Shown: positions 1 through 7,965, counted from the first letter of the stretch. The stretch: DNA of 64,000 nucleotides from AC-32 sp963821495 (GCA_963821495.1 CAWGEA010000003.1:2294001-2358000), one strand, 5' to 3'. The notes: generated by a model from the letters alone, not told the origin. Numbers and translations: made by a program.

Positions 1-213
1 GAGCTGGCGCACGCGGTCGAAGCCGGCACGCTTGCCCGGGAGAGCGTCACCGAGCTCGGCGCGGTGCTCGCCGGCGAGGCGGAGGGCCGCCGCGCGGACG
101 ACGAGATCACGACCTTCGACTCAACCGGTCTCGCGATCCAGGATCTCGCGATCGCGCTGGCCGCCCTGGAGCGCGCCGGCGAGCTGGAGCTGGCCTCGCT
201 CGAAACCGGCTAG
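1..213 (+). CDS. Ornithine cyclodeaminase/alanine dehydrogenase-family protein, C-terminal fragment
   Basis: The first 70 codons of the window are open in frame 1 and end at TAG 211-213; the gene starts upstream of the window. The fragment contains a segment reading DEITTFDSTGLAIQDLA, which matches the conserved C-terminal strand and helix of the ornithine cyclodeaminase/mu-crystallin family (usual form: D-x-T-x-F-x-S-x-G-x-A-x-Q-D-L-A). That family is NAD(P)-dependent and acts on amino or imino acids. Substrate and reaction cannot be inferred from 70 residues. It is followed by a 132-base gap, so it probably ends its own transcript. Confidence 0.7.
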   Translation, partial: ELAHAVEAGTLARESVTELGAVLAGEAEGRRADDEITTFDSTGLAIQDLAIALAALERAGELELASLETG

Positions 214-345
214 GAGATCTCGGCGGCACAGCCGCTCCCCGCCGGGCCTCCCAGGTGGAGCGGGCTACGAAACAAGCTAAAGCGGCGGGGCCGTGGAACC
301 GATGGGCGTCTGGCAAGTCCCTGCGATAGACCAAGGAGACCCAGC
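214..345 (+). promoter_or_regulatory. Structured leader of the TasA-like gene
   Basis: This gap precedes the TasA-like gene. It can form two competing stems: CCGCTCC (232-238) with GGAGCGG (257-263), or CCCCGCC (237-243) with GGCGGGG (284-290). The two share bases 237-238, so they exclude each other. Downstream lie the patches GCTAAAGCGG and CCGATGGGCG. The AAAGC...GGGGCC...CCGATGG order loosely recalls the 3' half of class I c-di-GMP riboswitches, but the conserved 5' half (CACAGGGCAAACC-like) is not seen. A ribosome binding site, AAGGAGA, ends a few bases before the ATG at 346. A regulatory leader is plausible; its class is not established. Confidence 0.35.
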
Positions 346-987
346 ATGTCCTCGTTTTCCCTGCGGCGCCCGCGGCTGACCGCTGCCGGCTCCACCACGA
401 AGAAGCTGCTCGCGACCCTCGCCGTGCTCGGTGCCGCGGCCAGCATCGCCGGCCTCGGCACCTACGCGACGTGGACGAGCACGACGTCCCAGAGCCACAC
501 GATCTCGACCGGCACCGTCACGATCGCGCTCGGCGCGACCGGCGCCTCGACCAACCGCCTCAACATCGGCGCGTCGGGCCTGGTTCCCGGCGACACGATC
601 CAGCGCTCCGTCGACCTGACGAACTCGGGCTCGATCGACCTCGCGTCGGTGACGCTGACGACGACCGCGTCGCCGAGCTCGCTGCTCGACACCGACGCGA
701 CGAACGGCCTGCAGATGGTGATCGACAAGTGCTCCCAGGCCTGGACAGAGGCTGGCCCGCCCTACACCTACACGTGCGGCGGCACGACCTCGACCGTGCT
801 CGCCTCGCGGGCGGTGACCGGCAGCAACCTCGCACTCTCGAATCTGAGCGCCACCACGGCCGGCTCGACCGACCACCTGCGCGTGACGCTGACGCTGCCG
901 AGCGGCGCCGGCAACACGTTCCAGAACCAGTCGTCGACGATGACCTACGCGTTCACGGGCACGCAGCGCGCGGCCACCGACAGGTAG
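346..987 (+). CDS. TasA/camelysin-like exported protein (SipW-type substrate)
   Basis: This 213-residue protein has a basic N-terminus (KK near 19-20) followed by one hydrophobic segment (about 21-44, ending GLGTYATWTS) of the type cleaved by SipW-like signal peptidases. The mature part is Ser/Thr-rich and beta-strand-like, with PGD-x-IQR near 86, a GLQ patch, and two cysteines (in DKCS and YTCGG) that could form a disulfide. TasA and camelysin proteins build extracellular fibres or act as surface proteins in Bacillus; the same role here is inferred. The next gene encodes a SipW-type peptidase, and 2707-3258 encodes a clear paralogue. The ATG follows AAGGAG. Confidence 0.7.
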   Translation: MSSFSLRRPRLTAAGSTTKKLLATLAVLGAAASIAGLGTYATWTSTTSQSHTISTGTVTIALGATGASTNRLNIGASGLVPGDTIQRSVDLTNSGSIDLASVTLTTTASPSSLLDTDATNGLQMVIDKCSQAWTEAGPPYTYTCGGTTSTVLASRAVTGSNLALSNLSATTAGSTDHLRVTLTLPSGAGNTFQNQSSTMTYAFTGTQRAATDR

Positions 988-997
988 TCGCACGCGA

Positions 998-1597
998 ATG
1001 CCCGCTGGGATCTCCAGCGACGGGAGCGCCACTCCGGTGGCGCTCCTGCGCGTCCCTCGACGGTTGGCCGCGGCGGCCGCACAGCTCGCGCTCGCCCTGG
1101 CGCTCGTGGCCCTGGTCGGGCTCGGCCTGGCGCCGCGCACGGGCTGGTACCGGCCGGTGACCGTCCTCTCGGGCAGCATGCGGCCCGCGTTCTCGCCCGG
1201 TGACATGGTGGTCGTGACGCCCGAGCCGGTGGCGTCCGTCAGCGTTGGCCAGGTGATCAGCTACCGCATCCCGGTCGGCGACCACCACGTGCAGTCGCAC
1301 CGCGTGATCGCCGTGTTGCGACGCGGCGGCCGGGTCGCCGTCAGGACGAAGGGGGACGCGAACGCCGCACCCGACCCGTGGACGGCCACCCTGAACGGCA
1401 CGACGGTGTGGCGCGTGCGCGCCGTGCTGCCGAAGCTCGGCTGGGCGGTGTTCTGGTTCAGGAGCCCGCTCGTGCACCGGCTGACCGTCTTTCTCGCGCC
1501 GCTCTTGCTCGCGCTGCTCGCCGTCCTCCAGATCTGGCGTCGCCGGGACGACTGCGCGCCGGAGGCACCCGATGCGGTCCGGACGCCGGCGGCCTGA
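998..1597 (+). CDS. SipW-type signal peptidase I
   Basis: This is a 199-residue membrane peptidase expected to remove signal peptides from the neighbouring TasA-like proteins. A membrane segment lies at about 23-44, followed by the catalytic box SGSMRP with nucleophile Ser60. The general base position has His101 (QSHRVI) in place of the bacterial lysine, as in SipW, archaeal and ER signal peptidases. TKGDAN (118-123) supplies the conserved Asp, and a second membrane segment lies near 161-180. It sits 10 bases after the TasA-like gene, and its last 26 bases overlap the next gene. It differs from the two Lys-type LepB enzymes at 9306-10681. Confidence 0.85.
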   Translation: MPAGISSDGSATPVALLRVPRRLAAAAAQLALALALVALVGLGLAPRTGWYRPVTVLSGSMRPAFSPGDMVVVTPEPVASVSVGQVISYRIPVGDHHVQSHRVIAVLRRGGRVAVRTKGDANAAPDPWTATLNGTTVWRVRAVLPKLGWAVFWFRSPLVHRLTVFLAPLLLALLAVLQIWRRRDDCAPEAPDAVRTPAA

Positions 1598-2705
1598 CGC
1601 AGGCCTGCGCCGCCCGGCTCGCTGGGGCGTCGTAGTCGGCGCGGCCGCGGCGATGTTCGTGACGACGTCGATCGCTCTCGCGGCCTTCTCGTCGGTCGCG
1701 TCGATCGGCGGCGGCGGTCTCTCGACGAAGCGAATCTTCCCCGGCGTCCGCTCGGCCTGGCCCTCGGACGTCCGCGACGCCTCGGGCGGAGGAGCCGAGA
1801 CGAACAGCTCCGACGCGCTCTCGTACGCGGATGGAACCACCTCGACGACGAAGAGTTGGTCGAGCGCCTTCGGGGCGACGCGCTTCGACGACTTCGACTT
1901 CGGTGCGAGTACCCCGGCGGGGATCACGGTCTCGAACGCGACCTTCAACTTCACCTTCGCGCCGAGCCGTGCGGCGGACGACGCCTGCTTCTACGTCGAG
2001 GTTCGGCGCGCGTCCACGAACGCGCTGCTAGGCACGCACGGGAGCGCCGGTTCGCCCTCGGCCTGCGCCACCAAGGGCGCCACGGTCGCAGCGACCGTCG
2101 ACATCTCGAGCGAGGTAACGAGCACCGACGTCGCCAACGACCTGCGCCTTCGCGTCTACGCCAACAACAACACCAACCGCCCGATCAAGATCGACCTCGC
2201 GAGCGTGAGCATCACGATGCCGTACATGAGCGCGACCCTGTTCGAGAAGCGCTGGGACGACGAGGCGAACGCGGCCTCGACCGTCTCGCTGTGGCCGTTC
2301 GTGGCTACCGACGGCACCGTCTACGCCTCGGTCGGCAACTTCGCCACGACGTTCGCCGCGGCCCGTTACATCAAGTTCTCCCCGAACGAGACGCTGCCGG
2401 TCGGCGCCACCATCATCGGCGCCCAGGTTCAGCTCGCCTACAAGTCGAGCACCGCCGGCGACACGACCTGCTGGTACTTCGAGGTCTACAACGGCGCGAC
2501 GCTGATCGGGACGCACGGCAGCTCCGGCACGCCGGTCTCCTGCAACGCGACGGCGAGCTACGTCACCGACACGATCTCGATCCCGGAGCTGAACACCGTC
2601 GCGGCGGCGAACGGCGTCGTGCTCAAGGTCTACATGAGGAACTCGGGCTCGCGGAAGGCGAGCATCGACCTCGTCCAGGTCGACCTCAACTACTACCTCA
2701 ACTGA
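1572..2705 (+). CDS. Exported protein with two tandem beta-type domains
   Basis: I do not recognise a family. The 377-residue protein has a basic N-terminus and a hydrophobic segment (about 19-39, ending ALAAFSS) like that of TasA-type substrates. The rest holds two copies of a domain of about 100 residues: 118-217 and 279-375. Each carries C-[FW]-Y-x-EV, then (L/I)GTHGS-x-G-x-P-x-x-C, then K-x-x-IDL. Each copy has two cysteines (139/165 and 300/324) likely to pair. The fold is probably a secreted beta sandwich with an adhesive or structural role. The ATG at 1572 lies inside the sipW-type gene, suggesting translational coupling. Confidence 0.65.
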   Translation: MRSGRRRPDAGLRRPARWGVVVGAAAAMFVTTSIALAAFSSVASIGGGGLSTKRIFPGVRSAWPSDVRDASGGGAETNSSDALSYADGTTSTTKSWSSAFGATRFDDFDFGASTPAGITVSNATFNFTFAPSRAADDACFYVEVRRASTNALLGTHGSAGSPSACATKGATVAATVDISSEVTSTDVANDLRLRVYANNNTNRPIKIDLASVSITMPYMSATLFEKRWDDEANAASTVSLWPFVATDGTVYASVGNFATTFAAARYIKFSPNETLPVGATIIGAQVQLAYKSSTAGDTTCWYFEVYNGATLIGTHGSSGTPVSCNATASYVTDTISIPELNTVAAANGVVLKVYMRNSGSRKASIDLVQVDLNYYLN

Positions 2706-2706
2706 T

Positions 2707-3258
2707 GTGAGCCTCCCGCGCCTGCTCTCCGCAGTCCCGCCGCTCGCCGTCTCGGCAGCGGTGCTCGCGATCGGCACGGCGGCCGCGCCCATGAAGGACG
2801 GGAGCGCGCCGCGCCGGGGCTCGCCCAGGCTGGTGGCTCGGCCTGCGCGCATCGCGCCTGTGCGACTGCTCGCGCCCGGCGACCGCATCCAGCGGCTGAT
2901 CGAGCTTCGCAAGCGCGGGCGCGGGCGGTTCGCGGCCGTGTACCTCGTCGTTCGCGCCCGCCGGGGGTCGGCGCTCGACGCCGACCGCATGCACGGGTTG
3001 CAGGTCGAGCTTCGCAGCTGCCCGGGGCGCTGGCGGTCGCATGGGGCCGGCTACCGCTGCGCCGGGAAGGTGAGGGTGCTCCTGGCCGGCCGCCCCCTCG
3101 TCGGGCGGACGAGGCTGAAGCGGTTCCCCCTTCCGAGTGGGCGGCCGGCTCACCTGAGACTCGTCGTCTCGCTGCCTCGTGGGGCAGGAAGCGCGCTCGA
3201 GGATCAGAAGACGACGGCCGTCTACTCGTTCGTCGGAATCGCGCGCGGACGCCGGTAG
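2707..3258 (+). CDS. Second TasA/camelysin-like exported protein
   Basis: This 183-residue protein starts at GTG one base after the previous stop codon. A short signal segment (about 5-27) precedes an Arg-rich mature part. It aligns along its length with the protein at 346-987. Shared features, in order, are PGD-x-IQR, LD-x-D followed by GLQ, a Cys-...-W-...-Y-x-C pair, VL-x-x-R, HLR(V/L) with LP-x-GAG, and a final Y-x-F-x-G-x-x-R. It is therefore a diverged paralogue. It is much more basic than the first copy, so the two could be oppositely charged partners. Its place at the end of the operon suggests a minor or anchoring subunit. Confidence 0.65.
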   Translation: MSLPRLLSAVPPLAVSAAVLAIGTAAAPMKDGSAPRRGSPRLVARPARIAPVRLLAPGDRIQRLIELRKRGRGRFAAVYLVVRARRGSALDADRMHGLQVELRSCPGRWRSHGAGYRCAGKVRVLLAGRPLVGRTRLKRFPLPSGRPAHLRLVVSLPRGAGSALEDQKTTAVYSFVGIARGRR

Positions 3259-3298
3259 CCCGCGGTAGGCTGCCCGCCGTCGATCGGAGGAGGCGCTG

Positions 3299-3667
3299 AT
3301 GGATGGGCAGCTGGTGCACTTCGAGCTCCCCGCGCAGGACGCGGGCCGCGCGCGAGAGTTCTGGGGATCGCTGTTCGGCTGGAAGTTCGAGAGCTGGGAC
3401 GGGCCCGTCGAGTACCACATGCTCTCGGGCAACGAGCCCGGCGGCGCGGTCTACCCGGCTCAGGCCGGCGAGCAGGGGCCGGTCGTCTACTTCGGCACCT
3501 CTGACATCGATGCCGCGACCGCGCGGGCGCGTGAGCTGGGCGGCTCGGCGGAGGAGAAGCAGCCGATCCCGGGCATCGGCTGGTTCGCGCGCTGCGTGGA
3601 CACCGAGGGCAATCCGTTCTCGCTCTTCCAGAACGACGAGTCGGCTCCCTCTCCCGGCGAGAGCTAG
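3299..3667 (+). CDS. VOC (glyoxalase/bleomycin-resistance) family protein
   Basis: This 122-residue protein has one vicinal-oxygen-chelate module. It opens with VHFELPAQDAGRAREFW, and later has DIDAATARARELGG and a C-terminal DTEGNPFSLFQ, the usual hallmarks of this fold. The family binds a metal and covers glyoxalases, dioxygenases and resistance proteins, so no substrate can be named. The gene stands alone, with GGAGGAGGCGCTG upstream as ribosome binding site, between the TasA-type locus and the convergent dprA. The 144 bases that follow (3668-3811) hold no gene I can support. Confidence 0.8.
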   Translation: MDGQLVHFELPAQDAGRAREFWGSLFGWKFESWDGPVEYHMLSGNEPGGAVYPAQAGEQGPVVYFGTSDIDAATARARELGGSAEEKQPIPGIGWFARCVDTEGNPFSLFQNDESAPSPGES

Positions 3668-3811
3668 CGACCGCCAGCAACCTCGTCGCCGGGTCGAAGA
3701 GCTCGAGCTCCGGTGCGGGCCCGCCGAGGATCGGCCACGAAGCGCTCGAGGTGGCCCTGGATCAAGGGTGTCGTGGTCTCGTCGGCCGAAGTGGTCTCGC
3801 TGTCGGCGATC

Positions 3812-4804
3812 CTAGCCCTGCGGCATCACCCCCCTGTACAGGCCCTCCGCCTCTGTAACCGCACCTGCGAGCTCGAGCTCCGCCAGCGCAGTCGCGACGA
3901 CGGCCGCTTCGAGTCCCGTGTCGCGCACGAGGTCGTCGGCGCTCGCCGCCGCCGGCGCGAGCGCTTCGAGGACCAGCGTCGCCTCCTCTCCGACCTCGAG
4001 GGCCGCTGTTTCGGGAGCCTCGATGCCGAGCGCCTCCAGGACGTCGCCTGCCGCCGTCAGCGGCGTCGCGCCGAGCCGGATGAGGCCGTTCGTACCGCTG
4101 GAGAGGGCCGATGTGATCTCGCCCGGGACCGCGAAGACCTCGCGCCCGGCCTCGAGCGCGAAGTCGGCGGTGATCAAGGCCCCGCTGCGCTCGCGCGCCT
4201 CCACGACGACGGTCGCAGCCGCGAGCCCGGCGATGAGGCGGTTGCGAGCGGGAAAGCGCCACGGCGCCGGCTCGACGCCCGGGGCGTACTCCGAGACGAC
4301 CAGGCCGCGCTCGCCGATCCGCGCAGCGAGCTGCGCGTGCGCCGCCGGGTAGTCGCGGTCGACGCCGCAGCCGAGGACTGCGACCGTGACGCCGCCCGCC
4401 TCGAGCGCGCCGCGGTGGGCCTCGCCGTCGATGCCGCGGGCAAGGCCGCTGACGACGACGAGCCCGGCTCCTGCGAGCTCCCGGGCCAGCAGGCGCGCAA
4501 CCTGCGAGCCGTACGGCGAACACGCCCGGGCGCCGACGATCGCGACGGAGCGCCGGTGCAGGAGCTCCACCTCCGGCGAGCCGCGCAGGAACAGCCCCGG
4601 CGGAGGGTCGTGCAACTCGCGCAGCAGCGGCGGGTACCCCGGCTCGCCGCGGCCGACGAAGCGCAGGTCGCGGGCGGCGAGCGCCGTCCGGTAGGCGCGC
4701 TCGTCGAACGTGCGCAGGAACCGGGCGAACCGCTGCTCGCGGGGCTTCTCGACCACGTGGGCGCCCGTCTCGGCTGCGAACGCCGTCAGGGCGAGGTCGC
4801 TCAC
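3812..4804 (-). CDS. dprA: DNA-processing protein DprA
   Basis: This 330-residue protein loads RecA onto incoming single-stranded DNA during natural transformation. A helical N-terminal part (about 1-70) precedes the Rossmann-like DprA/Smf core: VAIVGARACSPYG, SGLARGIDGEAHRGAL, LGCGVDRDYPAAH, ARNRLIAGL, and GALITADFALEAGREVFAVPG followed by GTNGLI. The C-terminal 60 residues resemble the winged-helix DprA tail. Its start overlaps the comM stop by 4 bases (ATGA), so the two competence-associated genes are translationally coupled. It is the last gene of the long minus-strand cluster that begins near 14.5 kb. Confidence 0.95.
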   Translation of the reverse strand: MSDLALTAFAAETGAHVVEKPREQRFARFLRTFDERAYRTALAARDLRFVGRGEPGYPPLLRELHDPPPGLFLRGSPEVELLHRRSVAIVGARACSPYGSQVARLLARELAGAGLVVVSGLARGIDGEAHRGALEAGGVTVAVLGCGVDRDYPAAHAQLAARIGERGLVVSEYAPGVEPAPWRFPARNRLIAGLAAATVVVEARERSGALITADFALEAGREVFAVPGEITSALSSGTNGLIRLGATPLTAAGDVLEALGIEAPETAALEVGEEATLVLEALAPAAASADDLVRDTGLEAAVVATALAELELAGAVTEAEGLYRGVMPQG

Positions 4805-6270
4805 GGCGTCCCGAGCTCCGTCGGCGAGCGGTAGGACAGGGCCTCGGCGACGTGCTCCGGCGCCACGGCCTCCGCGCCCGCGAGCAGCGCGGCGGTCTGC
4901 GCCACCCGGGCAACGCGCGCCCGACCACGCGCCGAGAGCGGCAGCCGTTCGACTGCCCGCGAGAGCAGCTCGTTCGCAGCCTCCGTGCGCCGCAGCGGCT
5001 CACCGGATGCCCGCTCGCGAGCGGCTTGCACCCGCCCCCGAACCGCATGCGACGCCTCGCCGGGCGCGCCGTCGAGCTCCCGCGCCCGCGGCCGCGGCGC
5101 CGTCACGACGAGGTCGAAGCGGTCGAGAAGCGCCCGCGAGAGCTTGTCCCGGTACGCCGCCAGCCGCGCCGCGGAGCAGGAACACTCCGCCGCCGGGTCG
5201 CCGCGCGCTCCGCACGGGCAGAGATTCATCGTCGCCACGAGCTGGAAGCGCGCGGGGAAGACGATCTTGCCGCCGACGCGGGCGATCGAGATCGCGCCGT
5301 CCTCGAGCGGCTGACGCAGGGCCTCCAGGGCGTTGCGCGGGAACTCGGCCAGCTCGTCCAGGAAGAGCACGCCCCGGTGCGCGAGGCTCGCTTCGCCCGG
5401 TCGCGGCGAGGAGCCGCCACCGACGATCGCCGAGACCGACGCCGTGTGATGCGGCGCCCGGAACGGCGGCACGGTCACGAGCGGCCGACCCGGCGGGAGC
5501 AGGCCGGCGACCGAATGGATGCGCGTGACCTCGAGCGCCTCGTCCGGCGGCAGGCGGGGCAGGATCCCGGGCAGCCGCCGCGCGAGCATCGTCTTTCCCG
5601 TCCCAGGAGGCCCGCCGAGCAGCAGGTTGTGCCCGCCTGCCGCCGCCAACTCGAGCGCGCGCCGAGCGCGCTCCTGACCGCGCACGTCGGCCAAGTCCGG
5701 AACCGTGGGCTCGCGGCCGTCCCCGTTCGACGTGGCGGGCGAGTCGGGCGGAGGCGGCTGCCACCCGCCGCGCAGGTAGGCAACCGCCTCCGCCAGGTGA
5801 TGCACGGGCACGGGCTCGATCCCGGCCAGCGCGGCCTCGGCCGCACACTCGGCCGCGCAGAGCAGGCGGGAAAGGCCGGCCTGTCGCGCGCCTTCTGCCG
5901 CGGCGAGCACGCCGCCGACCGGCCGTAGCCGCCCGTCCAGCGCGAGCTCGCCGACCGCCGCGTGGCCGCCGAGCGACTCCGGCGGCACCTGTCGCGAGGC
6001 CGCCAGCACCGCCAGCGCGATCGGCAGGTCGAATCCCGACCCCTCCTTGCGCAGCTCGGCCGGCGCGAGGTTCACGGTGATCCGCCGCACCGGCCACTCG
6101 AGCTCGGCGGACGCTATCCCTGACCGAACCCGTTCCTTTGCCTCCTGGCAGGCGCGGTCGGCGAGACCGACGATCGCAAAGCCGGGGACGCCGAGCTGGA
6201 GGTGCGCCTCGACCTCGACGCGGCGTGCGTCGAGCCCGACCAGAGCGTGCGTGACCGTGCATGCGAGCAT
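4801..6270 (-). CDS. comM: ComM/YifB-family Mg-chelatase-like AAA+ ATPase
   Basis: This protein of about 489 residues is a ComM-type hexameric helicase that promotes branch migration during uptake of transforming DNA. The N-terminal ChlI-like domain has GLADRACQEAKERVRSGI. The AAA core has Walker A GGPPGTGKTML, then PFRAPHHTASVSAIVGGG, Walker B LFLDELAEFPRN, the cysteine patch NLCPCG and the sensor region LLDRFDLVV. I chose ATG 6270, because the family usually begins ML-A; a GTG at 6279 adds three residues. The pairing with dprA matches the usual order in many bacteria. Confidence 0.93.
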   Translation of the reverse strand: MLACTVTHALVGLDARRVEVEAHLQLGVPGFAIVGLADRACQEAKERVRSGIASAELEWPVRRITVNLAPAELRKEGSGFDLPIALAVLAASRQVPPESLGGHAAVGELALDGRLRPVGGVLAAAEGARQAGLSRLLCAAECAAEAALAGIEPVPVHHLAEAVAYLRGGWQPPPPDSPATSNGDGREPTVPDLADVRGQERARRALELAAAGGHNLLLGGPPGTGKTMLARRLPGILPRLPPDEALEVTRIHSVAGLLPPGRPLVTVPPFRAPHHTASVSAIVGGGSSPRPGEASLAHRGVLFLDELAEFPRNALEALRQPLEDGAISIARVGGKIVFPARFQLVATMNLCPCGARGDPAAECSCSAARLAAYRDKLSRALLDRFDLVVTAPRPRARELDGAPGEASHAVRGRVQAARERASGEPLRRTEAANELLSRAVERLPLSARGRARVARVAQTAALLAGAEAVAPEHVAEALSYRSPTELGTP

Positions 6271-6334
6271 CCAGGCCACGCTAGAGACGGCGGCGTCGCG
6301 GGTGTGTGACGCGTCTGTGGCGGAAGTGGAACTT

Positions 6335-7453
6335 CTAGCCTGGCGCGCGCGCCACGAGCACGTCCTCGAAGAACTCGCCCGCGCGGCGGCCCGTGCGCCG
6401 GTTCACGTGCCGCCGGTAGCGCTCCTCCAGCCGCAGTCCCGCGAGCTCCAGGATCTCCGGGTAGAGCTCGCGCCGGTCGTTGATCACGATCACCACCGGA
6501 GCCCCGTCACGCAGCGACCCGCGCACGTTCGCGAGCACGGCCGCCACGCCGTCGACGTACGAGCCCAGCGCCGCCCGCGAGGACCCCTTTCCCAGCTCGA
6601 GCTCGCGAAACTCCTCGAGGCCCAGCAGCTCGTAGGCGTAGCGGTGCTGCTCGTGGTAGTCGATCAGCCCCGGGTACGGCGGCGAGGTCAGGACCGCGTC
6701 GAAGCCCCGCTCGAAGTCGAGCTCGCGCGCGTCTCCGTGCAGCACCGACGCCTCGCGCCCGCGCGCCCGCACCCGCGAGAACTCCTTCACCCGCGCGAGC
6801 GTGTCGAGCGCGTAGCGGCGCAGGAACCGCCGCGCCTCCCCCACCGGCCGGCACTCGCGCCGGTGCTTGTGGCACCAGTACGGCGTCCGCTGGGGCGTGC
6901 GCGGGAAGTCGAGGTCGAAGTGCGTCGTCCGCCGCGCCGAGCGCGCGGCGCGCGCGAGCACGACGCGCAGCACGTCCGCGTGCTCGTAGTCCTCGACGAG
7001 GGAGCGGAAGAAGAGCAGCTCGGCCGCTGCCTTCGGCGCGTACCAGTCGCGCACGAACCGCGAGCTCGGCCCGGCCGGCCGCGTGAGCTCGAAGCGGTCG
7101 AGCCGCGCCAGCGCGTCACGCAGCTCGGACTCGAGCACGAACGGGTTGTACTCGCGAGTCTTGACGCGCATCAGCAGGCAGTTGAAGGGCGCGACGTCCG
7201 CGCCGCACGCGTCGTGGCCGGACTCGAGCGCCTGCACCAGCGTCGTGCCCGAGCCCGCGAACGGGTCGAGCACGCGGCCGCTGCCGGGGACATGCCGCTC
7301 GAGCAGCGCCTCCACGAGCTGCGGGATGAACTTACCGAGGTACGGATGGAGCCGGTGGACGTGCTTCGTCCGCTCGCGCTCGGGCAGCTCGCGCTCCGAC
7401 CACGAGAGGTCGAGGTCGATACGGCGGTAGAGCGCGTCCTGGGTGGAGGCCAC
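6335..7453 (-). CDS. Solitary amino-group DNA methyltransferase
   Basis: This 372-residue protein has the SAM-binding motif DPFAGSGTT at 63-71 and the catalytic motif TSPPY at 256-260, so motif I precedes motif IV by about 190 residues. The S-P-P-Y form is common in N4-cytosine and some N6-adenine methyltransferases. HGDARELD (about 239-246) is an extra SAM-pocket element. Between them lies a segment with PYWCHKHRREC (191-201), a Cys/His cluster that may bind metal and could belong to target recognition. No restriction endonuclease gene is next to it. It sits between yraN and comM in the DNA-uptake cluster. The start is GTG. Confidence 0.8.
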   Translation of the reverse strand: MASTQDALYRRIDLDLSWSERELPERERTKHVHRLHPYLGKFIPQLVEALLERHVPGSGRVLDPFAGSGTTLVQALESGHDACGADVAPFNCLLMRVKTREYNPFVLESELRDALARLDRFELTRPAGPSSRFVRDWYAPKAAAELLFFRSLVEDYEHADVLRVVLARAARSARRTTHFDLDFPRTPQRTPYWCHKHRRECRPVGEARRFLRRYALDTLARVKEFSRVRARGREASVLHGDARELDFERGFDAVLTSPPYPGLIDYHEQHRYAYELLGLEEFRELELGKGSSRAALGSYVDGVAAVLANVRGSLRDGAPVVIVINDRRELYPEILELAGLRLEERYRRHVNRRTGRRAGEFFEDVLVARAPG

Positions 7454-7478
7454 GGCTCCGCCCGGTTCGACAACGCGT

Positions 7479-7748
7479 CTAGAACGCCTGCCTGAGGCAC
7501 TCGACGCGGCCGTCGCGAAGGCCGACGACGTCGAAGCGTGCCTCGAGCTCTGCGCACTCCGGATGCGCGGCGAGCCAGGCCTCGGCGGCCCGTCGCAGGC
7601 GGCGCTGCTTCTCCTCGGTGACCATCTCGAACGGTTCGCCGTAGCGGCCGCCGCCCTTCGCCTTCACCTCGACGAACGCGAGTCTCCGGCCTCGCCGCAC
7701 GACCAGGTCGAGCTCGTTTCCGCCCCTCCAGGCGTTGCGGTCGAGCAC
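7479..7748 (-). CDS. yraN: YraN family (UPF0102) endonuclease-fold protein, start uncertain
   Basis: The conserved core GNELDLVVRRG...AFVEVKAKGG...VTEEKQRRLRRAAEAWL identifies the YraN family, a nuclease-like fold of unclear function that usually neighbours rnhB and comM. The listed GTG (7748) falls inside the family motif GYRVLDRN. Family-like residues (GRAAEHRALWHYRLRGYR) continue in frame upstream to about 7800. No ATG, GTG or TTG occurs in that frame between 7749 and the hairpin at 7851-7883. The true start is therefore non-canonical, or the 5' end is damaged. Confidence 0.75.
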   Translation of the reverse strand: MLDRNAWRGGNELDLVVRRGRRLAFVEVKAKGGGRYGEPFEMVTEEKQRRLRRAAEAWLAAHPECAELEARFDVVGLRDGRVECLRQAF

Positions 7749-7850
7749 GCGGTAGCCGCGGAGTCGGTAGTGCCACAGCGCGCGGTGCTCGGCGGCACGG
7801 CCCGCCGCGGAGGTGCTCGCGTTCCTGACGTGTTCCTGGCGGTGCGGAGG

Positions 7851-7883
7851 CCGAAGGGACAGTGCTGAAGCACGGCCCTTCGG
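7851..7883. repeat. Nested inverted repeat between rnhB and yraN
   Basis: CCGAAGGG (7851-7858) pairs perfectly with CCCTTCGG (7876-7883), and inside it GTGC/GCAC forms a further stem around a TGAA loop. The 33-base element can fold in either strand. Downstream (7900-7960) the sequence has two copies of GAGCCGGCGGCGG flanking a CCCGGC-TCT-GCCGGG hairpin. It lies after the rnhB stop on the transcribed strand and may attenuate or process the message before yraN. Confidence 0.5.
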
Positions 7884-7965
7884 CCGGAGCGCCGCCAGGG
7901 ACGCGAGCCGGCGGCGGAGCCCGGCTCTGCCGGGCGTGAGCCGGCGGCGGTCAGGGGCGCGAGGG

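Noticed and set aside
3668..3811. Possible small gene between the VOC gene and dprA
   Set aside because: Short open frames exist on both strands but none has a convincing start, ribosome binding site or recognisable sequence.
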